18,569 nucleotides of DNA from Dunaliella salina (GCA_002284615.2 MU069494.1:84582-103150); one strand, 5' to 3'. Shown: positions 1 to 7,778, numbered from the stretch's first letter. Notes: generated from the sequence alone by a model not told the origin. Made by a program: numbers and translations.

Positions 1-62
<62 letters not shown>
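1..62. repeat. (AC)n microsatellite at the left edge
   Basis: Uninterrupted AC dinucleotides fill the first 62 bases. Read on the minus strand this is a (GT)n tract just downstream of a predicted splice donor at 99/98, so it lies in an intron of the minus-strand gene at 279-100. The window ends in (TG)n as well, so both edges probably reflect assembly breaks at microsatellites. Confidence 0.97.
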
Positions 63-63
<1 letters not shown>

Positions 64-98
64 GCGCGTGCGCGCGCGCGCGCATGCGCGCTCGCACA
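63..98. repeat. Alternating purine-pyrimidine CG/TG tract
   Basis: The AC repeat passes directly into a mostly alternating CG/CA/TG stretch. About 100 bp of nearly perfect purine-pyrimidine alternation (1-98) is the classic sequence type for left-handed Z-DNA under supercoiling. It occupies the start of the predicted intron of the minus-strand gene. Confidence 0.85.
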
Positions 99-99
99 C

Positions 100-279
100 C
101 TGAACTGCATGGAAATTGCATCCTTTTGCCAGGCTTTCTTGTGCTATATCCAGCCATTCCTTGCATTCGTTGTTGGAGAGATGGTTCAGCACTTTTGTTT
201 GCTCCTCAGAGAACCTTTGCGCAGCCCGAATGTTAGCATGCAGGAAATCTCTTACTTCGTCCAAAGACAAGGACGCCAT
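100..279 (-). CDS. First coding exon of an unidentified protein
   Basis: On the minus strand an ATG at 279-277 opens a frame of exactly 60 codons that ends in CAG, followed by GTGTGC, a good splice-donor context (exon end 100, intron from 99). The peptide starts MASLSLDEVRDFL, contains WLDIAQESL and is mostly charged and helical, with no signal peptide. Beyond the donor the frame would read through the microsatellite as Arg/Ala/Cys/Val dipeptides, which supports an intron there. The rest of the gene is outside the window. I do not recognise the family. The even composition and the exon ending at a codon boundary favour a real host gene. Confidence 0.5.
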
Positions 280-299
280 AATGCTTCAAAAGGTTTTAA

Positions 300-330
300 G
301 TTGGTAATGTCCAGTTGGTAATGTTGGCTG
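300..330 (-). repeat. Short direct repeat in the presumed 5' UTR
   Basis: On the minus strand, just upstream of the ATG at 279, the motif CATTACCAACT occurs twice in succession (about 14-bp spacing). It lies in the presumed leader of the 279-100 exon. I see no TATA box I would trust upstream. Confidence 0.4.
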
Positions 331-429
331 GCAGATCTCATTTTTTGCTTGTTTGCCTCATCAAACATCAAATTCTTCACTCAAAACATGTGATATTAAA
401 ATTCCAAAAAGAGAGTTCCAAAAGTCTCT

Positions 430-612
430 TTACTCTGCTGGCACTGTTGGACTGCACCACGCGCTACCGAGCAGAGCATGCTGTCCACTGATTTCCGCAC
501 AGGTCAGTTCTGTCCCTTTCTGCTGACTCTGCTTGCTGTTGAAGGTCTGGAACAGTAGTCTTTCAGTGTCATCCTGCTCCTGTTGTTGCTGGACGTCTTT
601 CTTCTTCCCCTC
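430..612 (-). CDS. Possible last exon, Lys/Gln-rich, unidentified
   Basis: On the minus strand an open frame follows a CAG (615-613) that could be a splice acceptor and ends in TAA at 432-430. It is 60 codons plus stop. It begins with a charged EGKKKD stretch and a run of glutamines and glutamates (QQQQEQDD), then a less biased tail containing ELTCAEISGQHALLG. The putative acceptor lacks a clear pyrimidine tract. It could be the end of an upstream gene transcribed toward the 279-100 exon, or a chance frame. No family recognised. Confidence 0.22.
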   Translation of the reverse strand, partial: EGKKKDVQQQQEQDDTERLLFQTFNSKQSQQKGTELTCAEISGQHALLGSAWCSPTVPAE

Positions 613-1098
613 CTGTCACACTTCTTTCTGTCTGAAGTTCGCAGTAGGGTGTCATGCAATCTTTCACCGGTATGGCCCCCTTTCCTTGGTGAATGTGGGA
701 AGTTTAAGCTGCCAAATGCTCACTCAATAAAGGTGGTCAGGGTGTTCAAAGGGAAATGCACAGGCTGCAAATGAAACCTTGAAGAAAGGGGTGCTGCTGC
801 TGGGACCGCACCTGTGTCCATGTCTTGATGCTCAGACTTTTCATGTGGATGCTACTCAACTGTCATTGGCGTCTGCTGTGTAGGCGTCTAAATATGTGTA
901 CTAACATGCAACCATCCTGCTGCACAGAGATGCCTCAGACATATTTAATCGTATGATTATGATTAGCTCCTGCTTTCCAACACTTGATTTGTTGCAGGTG
1001 GATCCCCTGGAAATGTGCAGTGCGTTTCAGTGCCTCCGTGCATGCATACGTGCGCAAGTATATTATATAATATAACATTTGGTGGAATAGAAATCCGC
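613..1098. other. No gene seen
   Basis: Mixed-composition DNA with only short frames in either direction. It includes an AT-rich stretch near 1055-1078 (TATTATATAATATAACA) about 20-45 bp upstream of the tRNA gene. I see no repeat or conserved coding pattern. Confidence 0.5.
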
Positions 1099-1171
1099 GC
1101 TCCTGTGGCAGAGAGGTTACTGCGTCGATCTTATGAGTCGAAGGTCCAGGGATCGAAACCCTGCGGGAGCA
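1099..1171 (+). tRNA. tRNA-Ile(UAU)-like gene, intronless
   Basis: A 73-nt cloverleaf can be drawn in full. The acceptor is GCTCCTG with CGGGAGC (one T-G pair) and discriminator A1171. The D stem is GCAG/CTGC with loop AGAGGTTA. The anticodon stem is TCGAT/GTCGA with loop CTTATGA, placing TAT at 1132-1134. The variable loop is AGGTC, and the T stem CAGGG/CCCTG is perfect with loop ATCGAAA. The A box (TGGCAGAGAGG) and B box (GGATCGAAACC) match Pol III consensus. Eukaryotic tRNA-Ile(UAU) also starts GCTCC and ends GGAGCA. Oddities: G at position 37, where A is usual, and A54 instead of T54, a feature more typical of initiator tRNA. No intron. A tRNA-derived SINE head is the main alternative, but a terminator lies close behind. 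Confidence 0.8.
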
Positions 1172-1192
1172 TGACGTAGTCACAATTTAGGA

Positions 1193-1202
1193 TTTTCTTT
1201 TT
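1193..1202 (+). terminator. Pol III T-run terminator
   Basis: Runs of four and five T (1193-1196 and 1198-1202) start 22 nt after the discriminator base of the tRNA. This is the usual distance and composition for Pol III termination and supports an independent tRNA gene over a SINE body. Confidence 0.7.
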
Positions 1203-1230
1203 CGGTTGACCTTGTGCTCTCCTTTTCGTA

Positions 1231-1340
1231 GCCTGCCCTGCAGGAGCAGGGACAGACAACTCCCTCTTTGATGGCCTGCCCTGCGGGAGCAATGACAGAA
1301 ACCCCCCCCTTTGATGGCCTGTCGTGCAAGATCAGTGTCT
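1231..1340 (+). repeat. 43-bp tandem repeat sharing the tRNA 3' end
   Basis: Two adjacent 43-bp units (1231-1273 and 1274-1316) plus a decayed partial third (1317-1340) all begin GCCTG(C/T)C(C/G)TGC. Unit 2 contains CCCTGCGGGAGCA (1279-1291), identical to 1159-1171, which is the T-stem/acceptor 3' end of the tRNA. Unit 1 has the same segment with a single change. The units end in a CCCTCTTTGATG-like stretch. Confidence 0.75.
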
Positions 1341-1788
1341 GTCACATCTCCGTTTTCCAGAGGTGGGCAAAGAAGGCCCCAAAAAGAGGTCCTTTTGTGA
1401 AATGTTCATAGCACAGATGGCCGTACTTGGCATTTTTTGTGCTTAGCATCAAATGGTTTCCACACCTCCTTGATTTGAAAGGTGCTACTTGGGGCTGCTT
1501 CTGCTACTTGCCAAAACGTGAACCCTATCTTTTGAGTAGGCACCCACCATACCTGACCAGCCAGAGCACCAAAAAGAGTTGATTTCAGTGATTTGGAGTC
1601 CTTGTAGAAAAATATCATTGCAAAGAAAATGGAGTGAAAAGATTCCGTGCTTGGTCAGATACTGAATTTCAGCCATTTTCCTTCGAAAAAATCCAGCACT
1701 AGGGGTGCCAAAAAGGTCAATTTTTGACCTCCTTTATTCCCACTTTTGAATATGCAGGATCTTAGCATATCATATAAGGGTTATTCAG

Positions 1789-2040
1789 GAGGGTAGAGTT
1801 TTTGTAGCTTTTGGACAACAACTGTCAATCCAAATAAAAACTATACAATCGGAATACTGAGCTCTAGAGCTATTGATTGGTACATATATGGGTCCGATCG
1901 GAGAGGGTCGGGGGGGGGGGGGGGTGCTGGGGGGGGGGGGGGTGGAGTTTTTGGGACCCCCCTTCCAGAATTTTTCTGAGACACTTCTACAAAATTCAAG
2001 TATATCATTGGATTCCTGAGCTCAAGAGCTGTCGATTGGC
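1789..2040 (+). repeat. Imperfect internal duplication of the hAT-like element
   Basis: Segments around 1789-1880 and 1938-2040 align by eye. Both contain GGGT(A/G)GAGTTTTTG followed by a TATA(T)CA-TTGGA-like stretch, then CTGAGCTC, AGAGCT and GATTGG. The spacing is about 150 bp. A G-rich tract separates the copies, suggesting duplication mediated by, or followed by, expansion of the G run. Confidence 0.5.
1910..1942 (+). other. Two long G runs (G15, G14), G-quadruplex candidate
   Basis: Fifteen Gs (1910-1924), a TGCT spacer, then fourteen Gs (1929-1942). A third run of thirteen Gs is at 2413-2425, directly after T8. Such runs can fold into G-quadruplexes and are error-prone in sequencing, so exact lengths are uncertain. 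All are inside the hAT-like element. Confidence 0.8.
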
Positions 2041-2732
2041 ACCCTCTTTGTGCAAATCGAGTAAAAGGGTGGGTCTGTGTGCATGGCTGGGAGTGCAGTG
2101 CCAAGCGCAAGGGTCTGAGCAGCAAGGGTGTGGGTCAAACACGCAGCAAATCAATCCAAACTCCCAGGATAGTGACCATGTATGATGTGTTCCTGCTTGC
2201 TGAAATCAGGAGGGCAATTTGTGGACTCTTATGCCAGTTCTGGGTGCCTGGTAGGGCAGGTATGCATGGGCGTCAGCTCCTCAGTTTTTGCCCCATTACT
2301 CTGCTGCGTATCAATATTTCATTGCGCTGAGTATGCAGGTTGATAGCTATTTGAAAGAGGGGCAGATTGGTACCCTTGGTGTCCGGATCCAAGCACTGAA
2401 AGGGTTTTTTTTGGGGGGGGGGGGGTCCAGGGGGGTCCAGGGCAAAATTTACACATGCTGTCCTTGGAAAATTGTTTTCTACCCTCCTGGGTTACTGATA
2501 AAATATTTTGGGGGCGGAAAATGGTCCCAGGGTGGGGCTGTGGGCCATTTTAGGGTGATCTGAGGCCAGGAGAGTGATCTGGGGTCCGCCGATTTTCTTC
2601 ATTTTTTGGTGAACATCTTTTTTTTGGTTTTATAGTGATTGGCATGGTCGGATTTGGAAAATAATGGTGGGAAAGAACATTTTCAGTGGTTTGGGCCCGT
2701 TGCCCACCTCTGCCAGTTTTCAGTGATGTACA

Positions 2733-2994
2733 ACTATGTGCCTCAGTTTAGAGAATGGGAAGCTTAACATCCACAGGTGCCAAAAGCCATGCACATAAAA
2801 GACAGGTTTACTTGAGCTGATAGGTGGAGATGAGAAAAATCCACACATGACTGTCCAAGATACAGACTTGGTGCCCAGCCAATCCAGTGCTATTCCAACT
2901 CTCAAATTGCTGATTGGAGGACATGGGCATACACAGATGGCAGCTGTAGAACCAGAAGGTGCTGGGATTAGTAAAACCATCGCTAGAGCTGAAT
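2733..2994 (+). pseudogene. Copy D, 5' part: linker and start of RNase H
   Basis: Plus-strand sequence homologous to copy A's linker and RNase H start. PSQSSAI, then DWRTWAYTDGS (TDGS at 2933-2944), then a deletion of about 75 bp that removes the GAGVY strand, then EP-GAG-SKTIARAE. Frames are broken by indels. The coding homology stops at 2994 in GAAT, in the middle of the RAELAA helix, and resumes at 8375 in the same orientation on the other side of copy A. So D is an older insertion into which A jumped. Everything upstream of the linker is missing. Confidence 0.75.
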
Positions 2995-3137
2995 CCATGA
3001 AAAGAAAGAAAAAGAAAAAGTACGTAGGCAGAGAAACTCTCCCTACATCAATTAAGGAAAAGGTGACACATTGGCTCAAAAAAGAGCCGTGTGCCCCCTC
3101 CACCACAAGGTGTGTAAAAGAGAATGCTAATGTGGAT
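2995..3137 (+). repeat. Left TIR of copy A
   Basis: The TIR starts with an A/G-rich outer tract (GAAAAGAAAGAAAAAG type), then a core TACGTAGGCAGAGAAACTC, then CTACATCAATTAAGG, a hairpin, CCACCACAAGG and CTAATGTGGAT. About nine in ten core positions match the right TIR by eye. It contains the stop codon of the minus-strand gene (TAG, 3129-3127) and its last codons. Related ends occur at 9818, 12256 and, decayed, at 16630. Confidence 0.85.
3066..3092 (+). other. Hairpin inside the left TIR
   Basis: ACAC ATT GGCTC AAAAAA GAGCC GTGT can fold with a 5-bp GGCTC/GAGCC stem extended by ACAC/GTGT across a 3-nt bulge. The right TIR carries the same fold (8279-8304) with loop TTTCT. Loop sequence and length differ while the stem is kept. 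Confidence 0.6.
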
Positions 3138-3640
3138 CTGGAGGGTTACTAGAAGCACCTGGCTCTAGAACCTGGCTGTGGGAAGTATTCTTGTTTTCAA
3201 TAGCGCGGCGTGTGGTGACTAGTTTGTGGGCATATTGAACAGAATGGGCATGAAGTTGTTGAGCAAGCTTCATGGCACGCTGATGATCCAATTCTAGTTG
3301 TTTGAATTGCTTCAGGGTACGCTCAGTGTAAATAGTTCCACCTACACACAGGAGATAGGGTGGATAGCAAAAGCTTTAGCGTTAATAAGTTTAAAGGTCT
3401 GCATGCTGCTGCTTTGCCGCGTTCAACTGATGCTCTGGCCTTGTGTCTTCACAGAACTTGATTTCTATTAGGTGCACATGGCGTTCATTTGCATGAAGTT
3501 CATGGGGTTGTCTCATGCGGCTAGTTCTGGTGGTCCTCCGTGAGGAGCTGCGCAAAGCGTGATGGGAATGGGTAGGAGAAACACCGCTTGAAGTATGTTT
3601 AGCATTGAAAGGGGTGATCAAAACAGCATCTGTCGACTGG
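3127..3640 (-). pseudogene. Copy A: PD-(D/E)XK nuclease domain and C-terminus
   Basis: Minus-strand frames show DAVLITPF (the PD-motif strand; the Arg-Pro before it is broken by a one-base deletion near 3635), a Ser/Arg/His-rich insert, then HLIEIKFCEDTRPEHQL, whose E-I-K is the second catalytic motif, then AAKQQH. After a further frameshift the tail VGGTIYTERTLKQ and RAMKLAQQLHAHSVQYAHKLV follows, ending NPPDPH and TAG at 3129-3127. PD...(E)xK plus a downstream QxxxQQH helix fits restriction-like endonucleases, including those of R2-type elements. Copy B keeps the domain in one frame and confirms the motif order. Confidence 0.65.
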
Positions 3641-4253
3641 AGTTGAGTCTTTTCCTCTCTGGAAGGTTGCAAGGGAAGAAGTAAGCAGGTAAAGTTCTGT
3701 TTGAGGCATGTGTAGGGAGTTGGAGGTTGTGTTGAGCAAGCTTAAAATCGCTTCCTGTGTCTGTGTAAACCAGGCCTGCCCCTACAGGGCACTTGCTGAG
3801 GGCTTTTGTAATCATTCTGCCTGCAATGTTATGGCGTTCAGTTTTCATGTTGGAGATGATATGGTTTTGGCAGCCTGAGGGCATGTGTAGTGCGCTATCC
3901 AAGTGATGGCAGCCTGGGAGGGGACAAGATGGATCAGTTGACCTTTTAAAACGTACTGCATGTTTTTGGTTGTAGAGGGTGCCTGTGCGGTACTGCAGGA
4001 CGGTACACTTCATGGGTACAGAAATGTTGGGCATATTCCTGAAGGCATTGCTGATTTTTTTATCTACTTGCGGTAATAAGTTTTGATAGTTTTGATAAGA
4101 GTAGTAGCCTGTTTTTGCATTGGCATATCCAAGCTTGTGTTTAGAATGCATGTGGGATTTGAGGGCATCTTGAAGATTGGGGAAATAGGTGAGCTTGTGG
4201 GCGGGTGGTGAACCCGCAGATGTGCCTGCAGCATGCAATCTTTCTTCCTTGGC
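3618..4253 (-). pseudogene. Copy A: CCHC knuckle region
   Basis: Follows the RNase H after an in-frame stop (TGA, against TTA in copy D, so a nonsense change right after NIFW). The ~206-residue frame has HKLTYFPNLQDALKSHMHSKHKLG, then YRTGTLYNQKHAVRFK and the knuckle C-PLPG-C-x7-H-MPSG-C. That spacing (CX4CX7HX4C) resembles the CCHC motif that lies directly before the restriction-like endonuclease in R2/CRE-type elements. Copy B lacks the first Cys. The frame ends at a one-base shift within the following SSRPDA motif. Confidence 0.6.
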
Positions 4254-4966
4254 TCACCAGAAAATATTTGTAAATGGATTTCCACCAGGACCTGCACCAG
4301 GGATCTCAGTGTCTGCCACGCAATTCTGGGCTTGCTTTGCCTGATGTTTTGCAATAGCATCTGCACATTCATTTCCAGCGATGCCAGCATGGGACTTCAC
4401 TTCGTAAATTCGAATTTTGGTATGGAAATATTTAATGAGAGTTGAGATCATTTTAAGGACATCTCCTTGGACATGTCTCGGGTGTTTTTCAGGGTAAAAA
4501 AGTTGTTTACATTTTTGTTCGAGAGAGGTGAGGCTGTCTGATGCAATGTCTGCATGTTTGGTAATGATAGCAGCAACAATTGCTGCCAATTCCGCTCTAT
4601 TGATGGTTTTAGTCATCCCAGCAACGTTTGGTTCTACATAGTTCTTGCTGTCAGTGGACGGGCAGTAGACGCCTGCTCCAATTTCTTGCTTACCGTTATG
4701 GATAAGGCAGCTGCCATCTGTGTATGCCCATGTTCTCCAATCAGCAACTTTGAGAGTTAGAATAGCACTGGATTGGCTGGGCACCGAGTCTGTTTTTTGG
4801 TCAATCATGTGTGGATTTTTAGGGTGTTTGGAGGAGGTGTGTTGTTTGTCCAATGGGAGGCTTTCCAGTTTATTGAAACCTGGCATGTGAGCATGCATGG
4901 AATTTAGGACAGGGTGGCCGCTGACATTCGTCAGCTTCCACTGTGTGGCTTCTTTCAAATCTCCTT
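4254..4966 (-). pseudogene. Copy A: RNase H1 domain
   Basis: A type-1 RNase H fold with all four acidic catalytic residues. Numbering from the Met at 4958: D81 (YTDGSC), E123 (NRAELAAI), D141 (ASDSL) and D200 (GNECADAIAKH), with the usual SHAGIAGN loop (H190). The preceding ~70 residues are linker. It follows the PCIF1-like domain after one frameshift (near 4967) and is cut from the CCHC region by a nonsense codon. RNase H1 cleaves RNA in RNA-DNA hybrids. In mobile elements it normally accompanies reverse transcriptase, which is absent here. Confidence 0.85.
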
Positions 4967-5644
4967 TCAGGCCTTGTAGCAGTCTTTGTTACGGTTGTTG
5001 AGATGAACTGGAGCTGCAGTATTCCAAACAGCAAAGATACGAAGGTCCCAGGTATGCTCAGGAAGAGGTATCTTTTGATTAGGGCAGGATTGAGGGGCAC
5101 TGTAACCAAGTTTTTTGCGAGGTTTGGTGCCAAGGTTGTAACAGAGGTGGGGGTAGGCAGTAACAAGTTTGGAGTAGGGGTTGGTTATCATGTCCTTATT
5201 CCAAGTCGGAAGGAACATGAATGTAGCAGCAGTAGCTTCTGTGTTGAGAATGGCAGAGTATATGGCATGTTGCAAAGCTTGGGTCATGATTCCCTCGTCA
5301 TAAATGGGATGGCAGACTGAGAAGCCAGAGAATTTGGATGAGAAGGCATTATTCATGGCACCAAATAGAGTCTCTCGGGAGTGCGCCCTCCAATAATTCT
5401 GGTATTGTGGGTTGTGGTCTAGTGGGGAGGCCATTTTTTTTGGGTTACCAAAGCCCATTTTTTGAGGGCAGTATGGATGTGAGTTGGAAGGGCTCGCAAG
5501 ATAGAGTCTTTGATCTTCTTGCTAGAGTACTTTCTTTCAAGCATTAATTTGCGGGAAAGGAGCCCTTGCAGCTCAGTAGCAAAGCTGCCAGGAGCTGGTG
5601 TTGTTTTCTTGTGCATGACAGCAAGCTTGGCCCCATAAAAAGCC
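4967..5644 (-). pseudogene. Copy A: PCIF1-like methyltransferase domain
   Basis: The motif order and spacing match the PCIF1/CAPAM (cap-adjacent m6Am methyltransferase) core: a helix LPTHIHTALKKWALV, then MASPLD (PCIF1 has FASP), about 18 residues to LFGAMNNAF (PCIF1 FGS), SKFSGFS directly before CHPIYDE (PCIF1 NPPF-E) at 5314-5294, then M-x3-L-x2-H and TFMFLPTW (PCIF1 FIVFIPEW), with a closing RIFAVWN strand. The catalytic NPPF is thus HPIY, which may mean an altered or dead enzyme. A one-base shift lies in an A8 run before MASPLD, and another ends the domain. The assignment rests on motif reading only. Confidence 0.6.
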
Positions 5645-5699
5645 CTGTAGAGGATTTGGAAGCGGCTCGGGGATATCATACCAACAAAACTTGACTTAC
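5645..5699 (-). other. Candidate 55-nt spliceosomal intron in copy A
   Basis: The minus strand reads AATAC|GTAAGT...CCTCTACAG|GGC, with a consensus donor and a pyrimidine-rich acceptor. Unspliced, the frame meets TAA two bases into the intron. Spliced, the upstream frame (6043-5700) joins the downstream PCIF1-like frame in phase, giving YNTAFYGAKLAV, which lines up with AAFSRAREN of copy B. Confidence 0.6.
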
Positions 5700-6043
5700 G
5701 TATTGTAGATGCAAGCCATGTGCGCCATGTATATTTCCGGCAGAGTGAGGGGGGAAGGAGTAGGAGGGGAATGGCTGTGGGATCCTGTGTCAGATGATGC
5801 TAAATGAGGGGATTGCTGATCCGTGTACTTCACGAGGTCAACCTCACGCAGCCAATATTCGCATGAGCCTGTGGGTTTTATGTCCGCTTGTGGATTAGTG
5901 GGGTTTGTATCAAAAGTGATTGTGTTGCGCAATTCTGTGTCCATTTTCTGCTGCCACACATTGGTTTCATTAGGTTTTTCAAAGCCCTGTCTTTCATGAT
6001 TTGAGAGGGTAGAATCTGCTGTGGGTGTTGAGAGGTTGGGCTC
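5700..6043 (-). pseudogene. Copy A: linker between PHD finger and PCIF1-like domain
   Basis: Open minus-strand frame of ~115 codons, polar, containing STPTADSTLSNHERQGF, CEYWLREVDLV and a Ser/Pro/His-rich end. It joins the PHD-side frame perfectly in phase when the MITE and one copy of the target duplication are removed. No domain recognised. Confidence 0.6.
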
Positions 6044-6414
6044 AGGGTTGATCAATTCGCCGGTTTGACAAAATAAATTCGCCAATTATGAGAAAAAATT
6101 CGAAATCCGGCGCATCATGCGAACGTATGTTTGCCTGCCAGGCAAAGGGGTAGCAACCACCTTAACCACCCCCCCAACCACCCTATCCCCCTTGCCATCC
6201 CCCCCTTTCCCAAGGCTATATAAATGATTTAATGGTGAAAGACGGAGATCCTGAATGGGACCATGTGGGGGTGCAAAGGGGGACCTGAGGTTGTCTTATA
6301 CCCCCTTCTTGGCACAAGGCATAAAATTCTACGAATTGGCAATTTTAAATGCGAAAAAATGCGTCAAAAATTCGAATTTCGAATTAATTAGAAATTGGCG
6401 AATTGATCAACCCT
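6044..6414. mobile_element. 371-bp MITE with 10-bp target duplication
   Basis: Perfect 18-bp TIRs AGGGTTGATCAATTCGCC (6044-6061) and its complement (6397-6414), flanked by perfect direct repeats GGTTGGGCTC (6034-6043 and 6415-6424). The interior is AT-rich at both ends, with repeated AATTCGAA-type motifs, a palindrome TTTGCCTgccAGGCAAA, C-rich runs and TATATAAATG. There is no coding capacity for a transposase. A 9-10-bp duplication suggests a Mutator-like parent. It inserted into the coding region of copy A, so it is younger. Confidence 0.9.
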
Positions 6415-6835
6415 GGTTGGGCTCGCTCTGTTGTGCTTCAAACTTAAGCAAACACTCTTTACATTTGGCCCATGCCTCCTGTAGATCTTCTGGTTCCCAG
6501 GAAGGCTTCCATGTGACCCTCCTGAGTTCTTGTTTAGTCTGCCGCTCTCTTTCAATTTTTCGGGCATCATTTAGGCTTGCACAGGCGGGACATGCCCATG
6601 TGTAAGCTCTTGCAGACTGCAAGTTGCAGTTTCTTGTCTTTGCTCATCTGAGTAGCATCCGAGTTCCTTCATGCATTCCCAATGGTACGTCCGGTGGCAC
6701 ACATCACAAACATACATATCAGGAAATGGATCCTCCAAGGTTCCGGTTTCATAACTTTTGTAGTAATTGCATATTTGGCAGCAGGCACACTCAATATCAG
6801 TGCGAGCAGCAGGTGAGGCATCTTCAAAACAAGGT
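6415..6835 (-). pseudogene. Copy A: PHD zinc finger
   Basis: Minus-strand frames show CQIC, about 21 residues, CDVC, then HRTYHWEC, and, after a one-base frameshift, TWACPAC. Together this is C-x2-C...C-x2-C-x4-H-x2-C...W-x-C-x2-C, the Cys4-His-Cys3 PHD pattern with the typical Trp just before the last pair (CQIC at ~6777-6766; CPAC at ~6594-6583). PHD fingers usually read histone H3 tails. A Lys/Glu-rich helix and a further KCKEC follow before the MITE. The finger is split by frameshifts from its neighbours on both sides. Confidence 0.7.
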
Positions 6836-7778
6836 TAGCTTGTTTGAATAGTGGCAGGGCCCACTTTTCAATGATCATAGGAGCGTAATGGGTGTGATAT
6901 TGCACTTGGAGGTGCGCGGGTGAGCTTGATTGTTCTTTATTGTTCACCGCAAAAATTCTCCAGTCATCTATGTGAATAATATCTAAATCATGGTAGAAGA
7001 TAGAACTGATAGCATAGGTAGTTTCTTTAGCAAGTTTCTTAGCTGTGTTTTCTCTATAATTCCAGATGTTCAGGCCTTGGGGAAGGGAGCTTAGAGAATG
7101 GATAGCTGAGGAAATGACCTCTTTGTCTTTGTGGAGCAATTGTTGCCTTTTCTTTCTGAATCTGTTTGTTTGGGTATCTAGGCTGTGCGGAGTATGAGCT
7201 TGTGACTGAGGGTCGAGATAGTCATCTGTCTCATGTTGGTGGTTTGTGCTTGGGGAGTTGGGTTGTGTAGGGATATGGTGAGCAGTGCTCAGACAAGCGT
7301 GTGAACTACTATCATTTGGGCTAGCCTGGCTGAATTGGGACATGGAGGAGGGGGGGTTTCTCAATGCTGAGTGTGTGCGTTTGCTGGGTGGCCCTTCTGC
7401 AGTAGTATTTTGTAGGGCAAGAGCCAGAGTATCCAGGCTTGCAGTGGGTTCGTCTGCAGAGGGGTGGAGTGCTTGTGTGGGAGTGATGCTTAGTTTAGAA
7501 TTGTGGCAAGTTCTTCTGCTGAGTGGCTCCTCCAGTGATTGTACTTCCATGACATTAACAATTTGTTGTGTTTCAGGACAACTGATGGGTGTAGGATGAT
7601 TGGCTGTACGTCTGAGGCGGCGTCCGGTGTGATCATGGGTGTAGAATGATGTGGAGCGAGGCTGTGGCGGTGGCACTGCTTGAGTGTGGGGGGGTAAAGT
7701 TGGGTTGGGGGCTTCTTCCTTAGAAAACCTGGGTGTGGGGGGGCTGTTCCCCACCCATGCTTGTGTTGGTAAGCCCAC
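6836..7778 (-). pseudogene. Copy A: Pro/Ser/Thr-rich region and unassigned domain
   Basis: A long minus-strand frame begins in overlap with the upstream frame (a frameshift near 7760). The first ~200 residues are Pro/Ser/Thr/His-rich and look disordered, with a basic cluster RFRKKRQQLLHKDK that could act as a nuclear localisation signal. The rest is more globular: IWNYRENTAKKLAKETTYAIS, HIDDWRIFAVNNK and HYAPMIIEKWALPLF. I do not recognise this domain. It leads straight into the PHD finger after a one-base shift near 6835. Confidence 0.5.

Larger units (their letters stand above)
1358..2712. mobile_element. hAT-like non-autonomous DNA transposon
   Basis: The ends are a perfect 13-bp inverted pair, CAGAGGTGGGCAA (1358-1370) and TTGCCCACCTCTG (2700-2712), with GGGCCC/GGCCCC similarity just inside. 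TIRs of the form CAGRGGTGGGCAA are typical of the hAT superfamily. Flanks are CCGTTTTC on the left and CCAGTTTTC on the right, an 8-bp target duplication with one inserted base. The 1355-bp interior has no transposase frame. It contains poly-G runs, a small palindrome (AGGTCAA...TTGACCT near 1716-1732) and two related ~90-bp segments. It lies just before the surviving start of copy D at about 2733. Confidence 0.7.

Noticed and set aside
1841..2185. ORFs across the poly-G tract on both strands
   Set aside because: Gly or Pro runs come from the G15/G14 tract and the frames have no domain.
2720..3106. Minus-strand 128-codon ORF at 2720-3106
   Set aside because: Antisense shadow of copy D and of the TIR, with Phe runs from the A-rich tract.
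2847..3152. Plus-strand 101-codon ORF across 2847-3152
   Set aside because: It starts in the wrong frame of copy D's RNase H and runs into the left TIR of copy A; the real frame gives DWRTWAYTDGS.
4943..5320. Plus-strand ORF of 125 codons opposite the PCIF1-like domain
   Set aside because: Antisense of a frame supported by homology between copies A and B.
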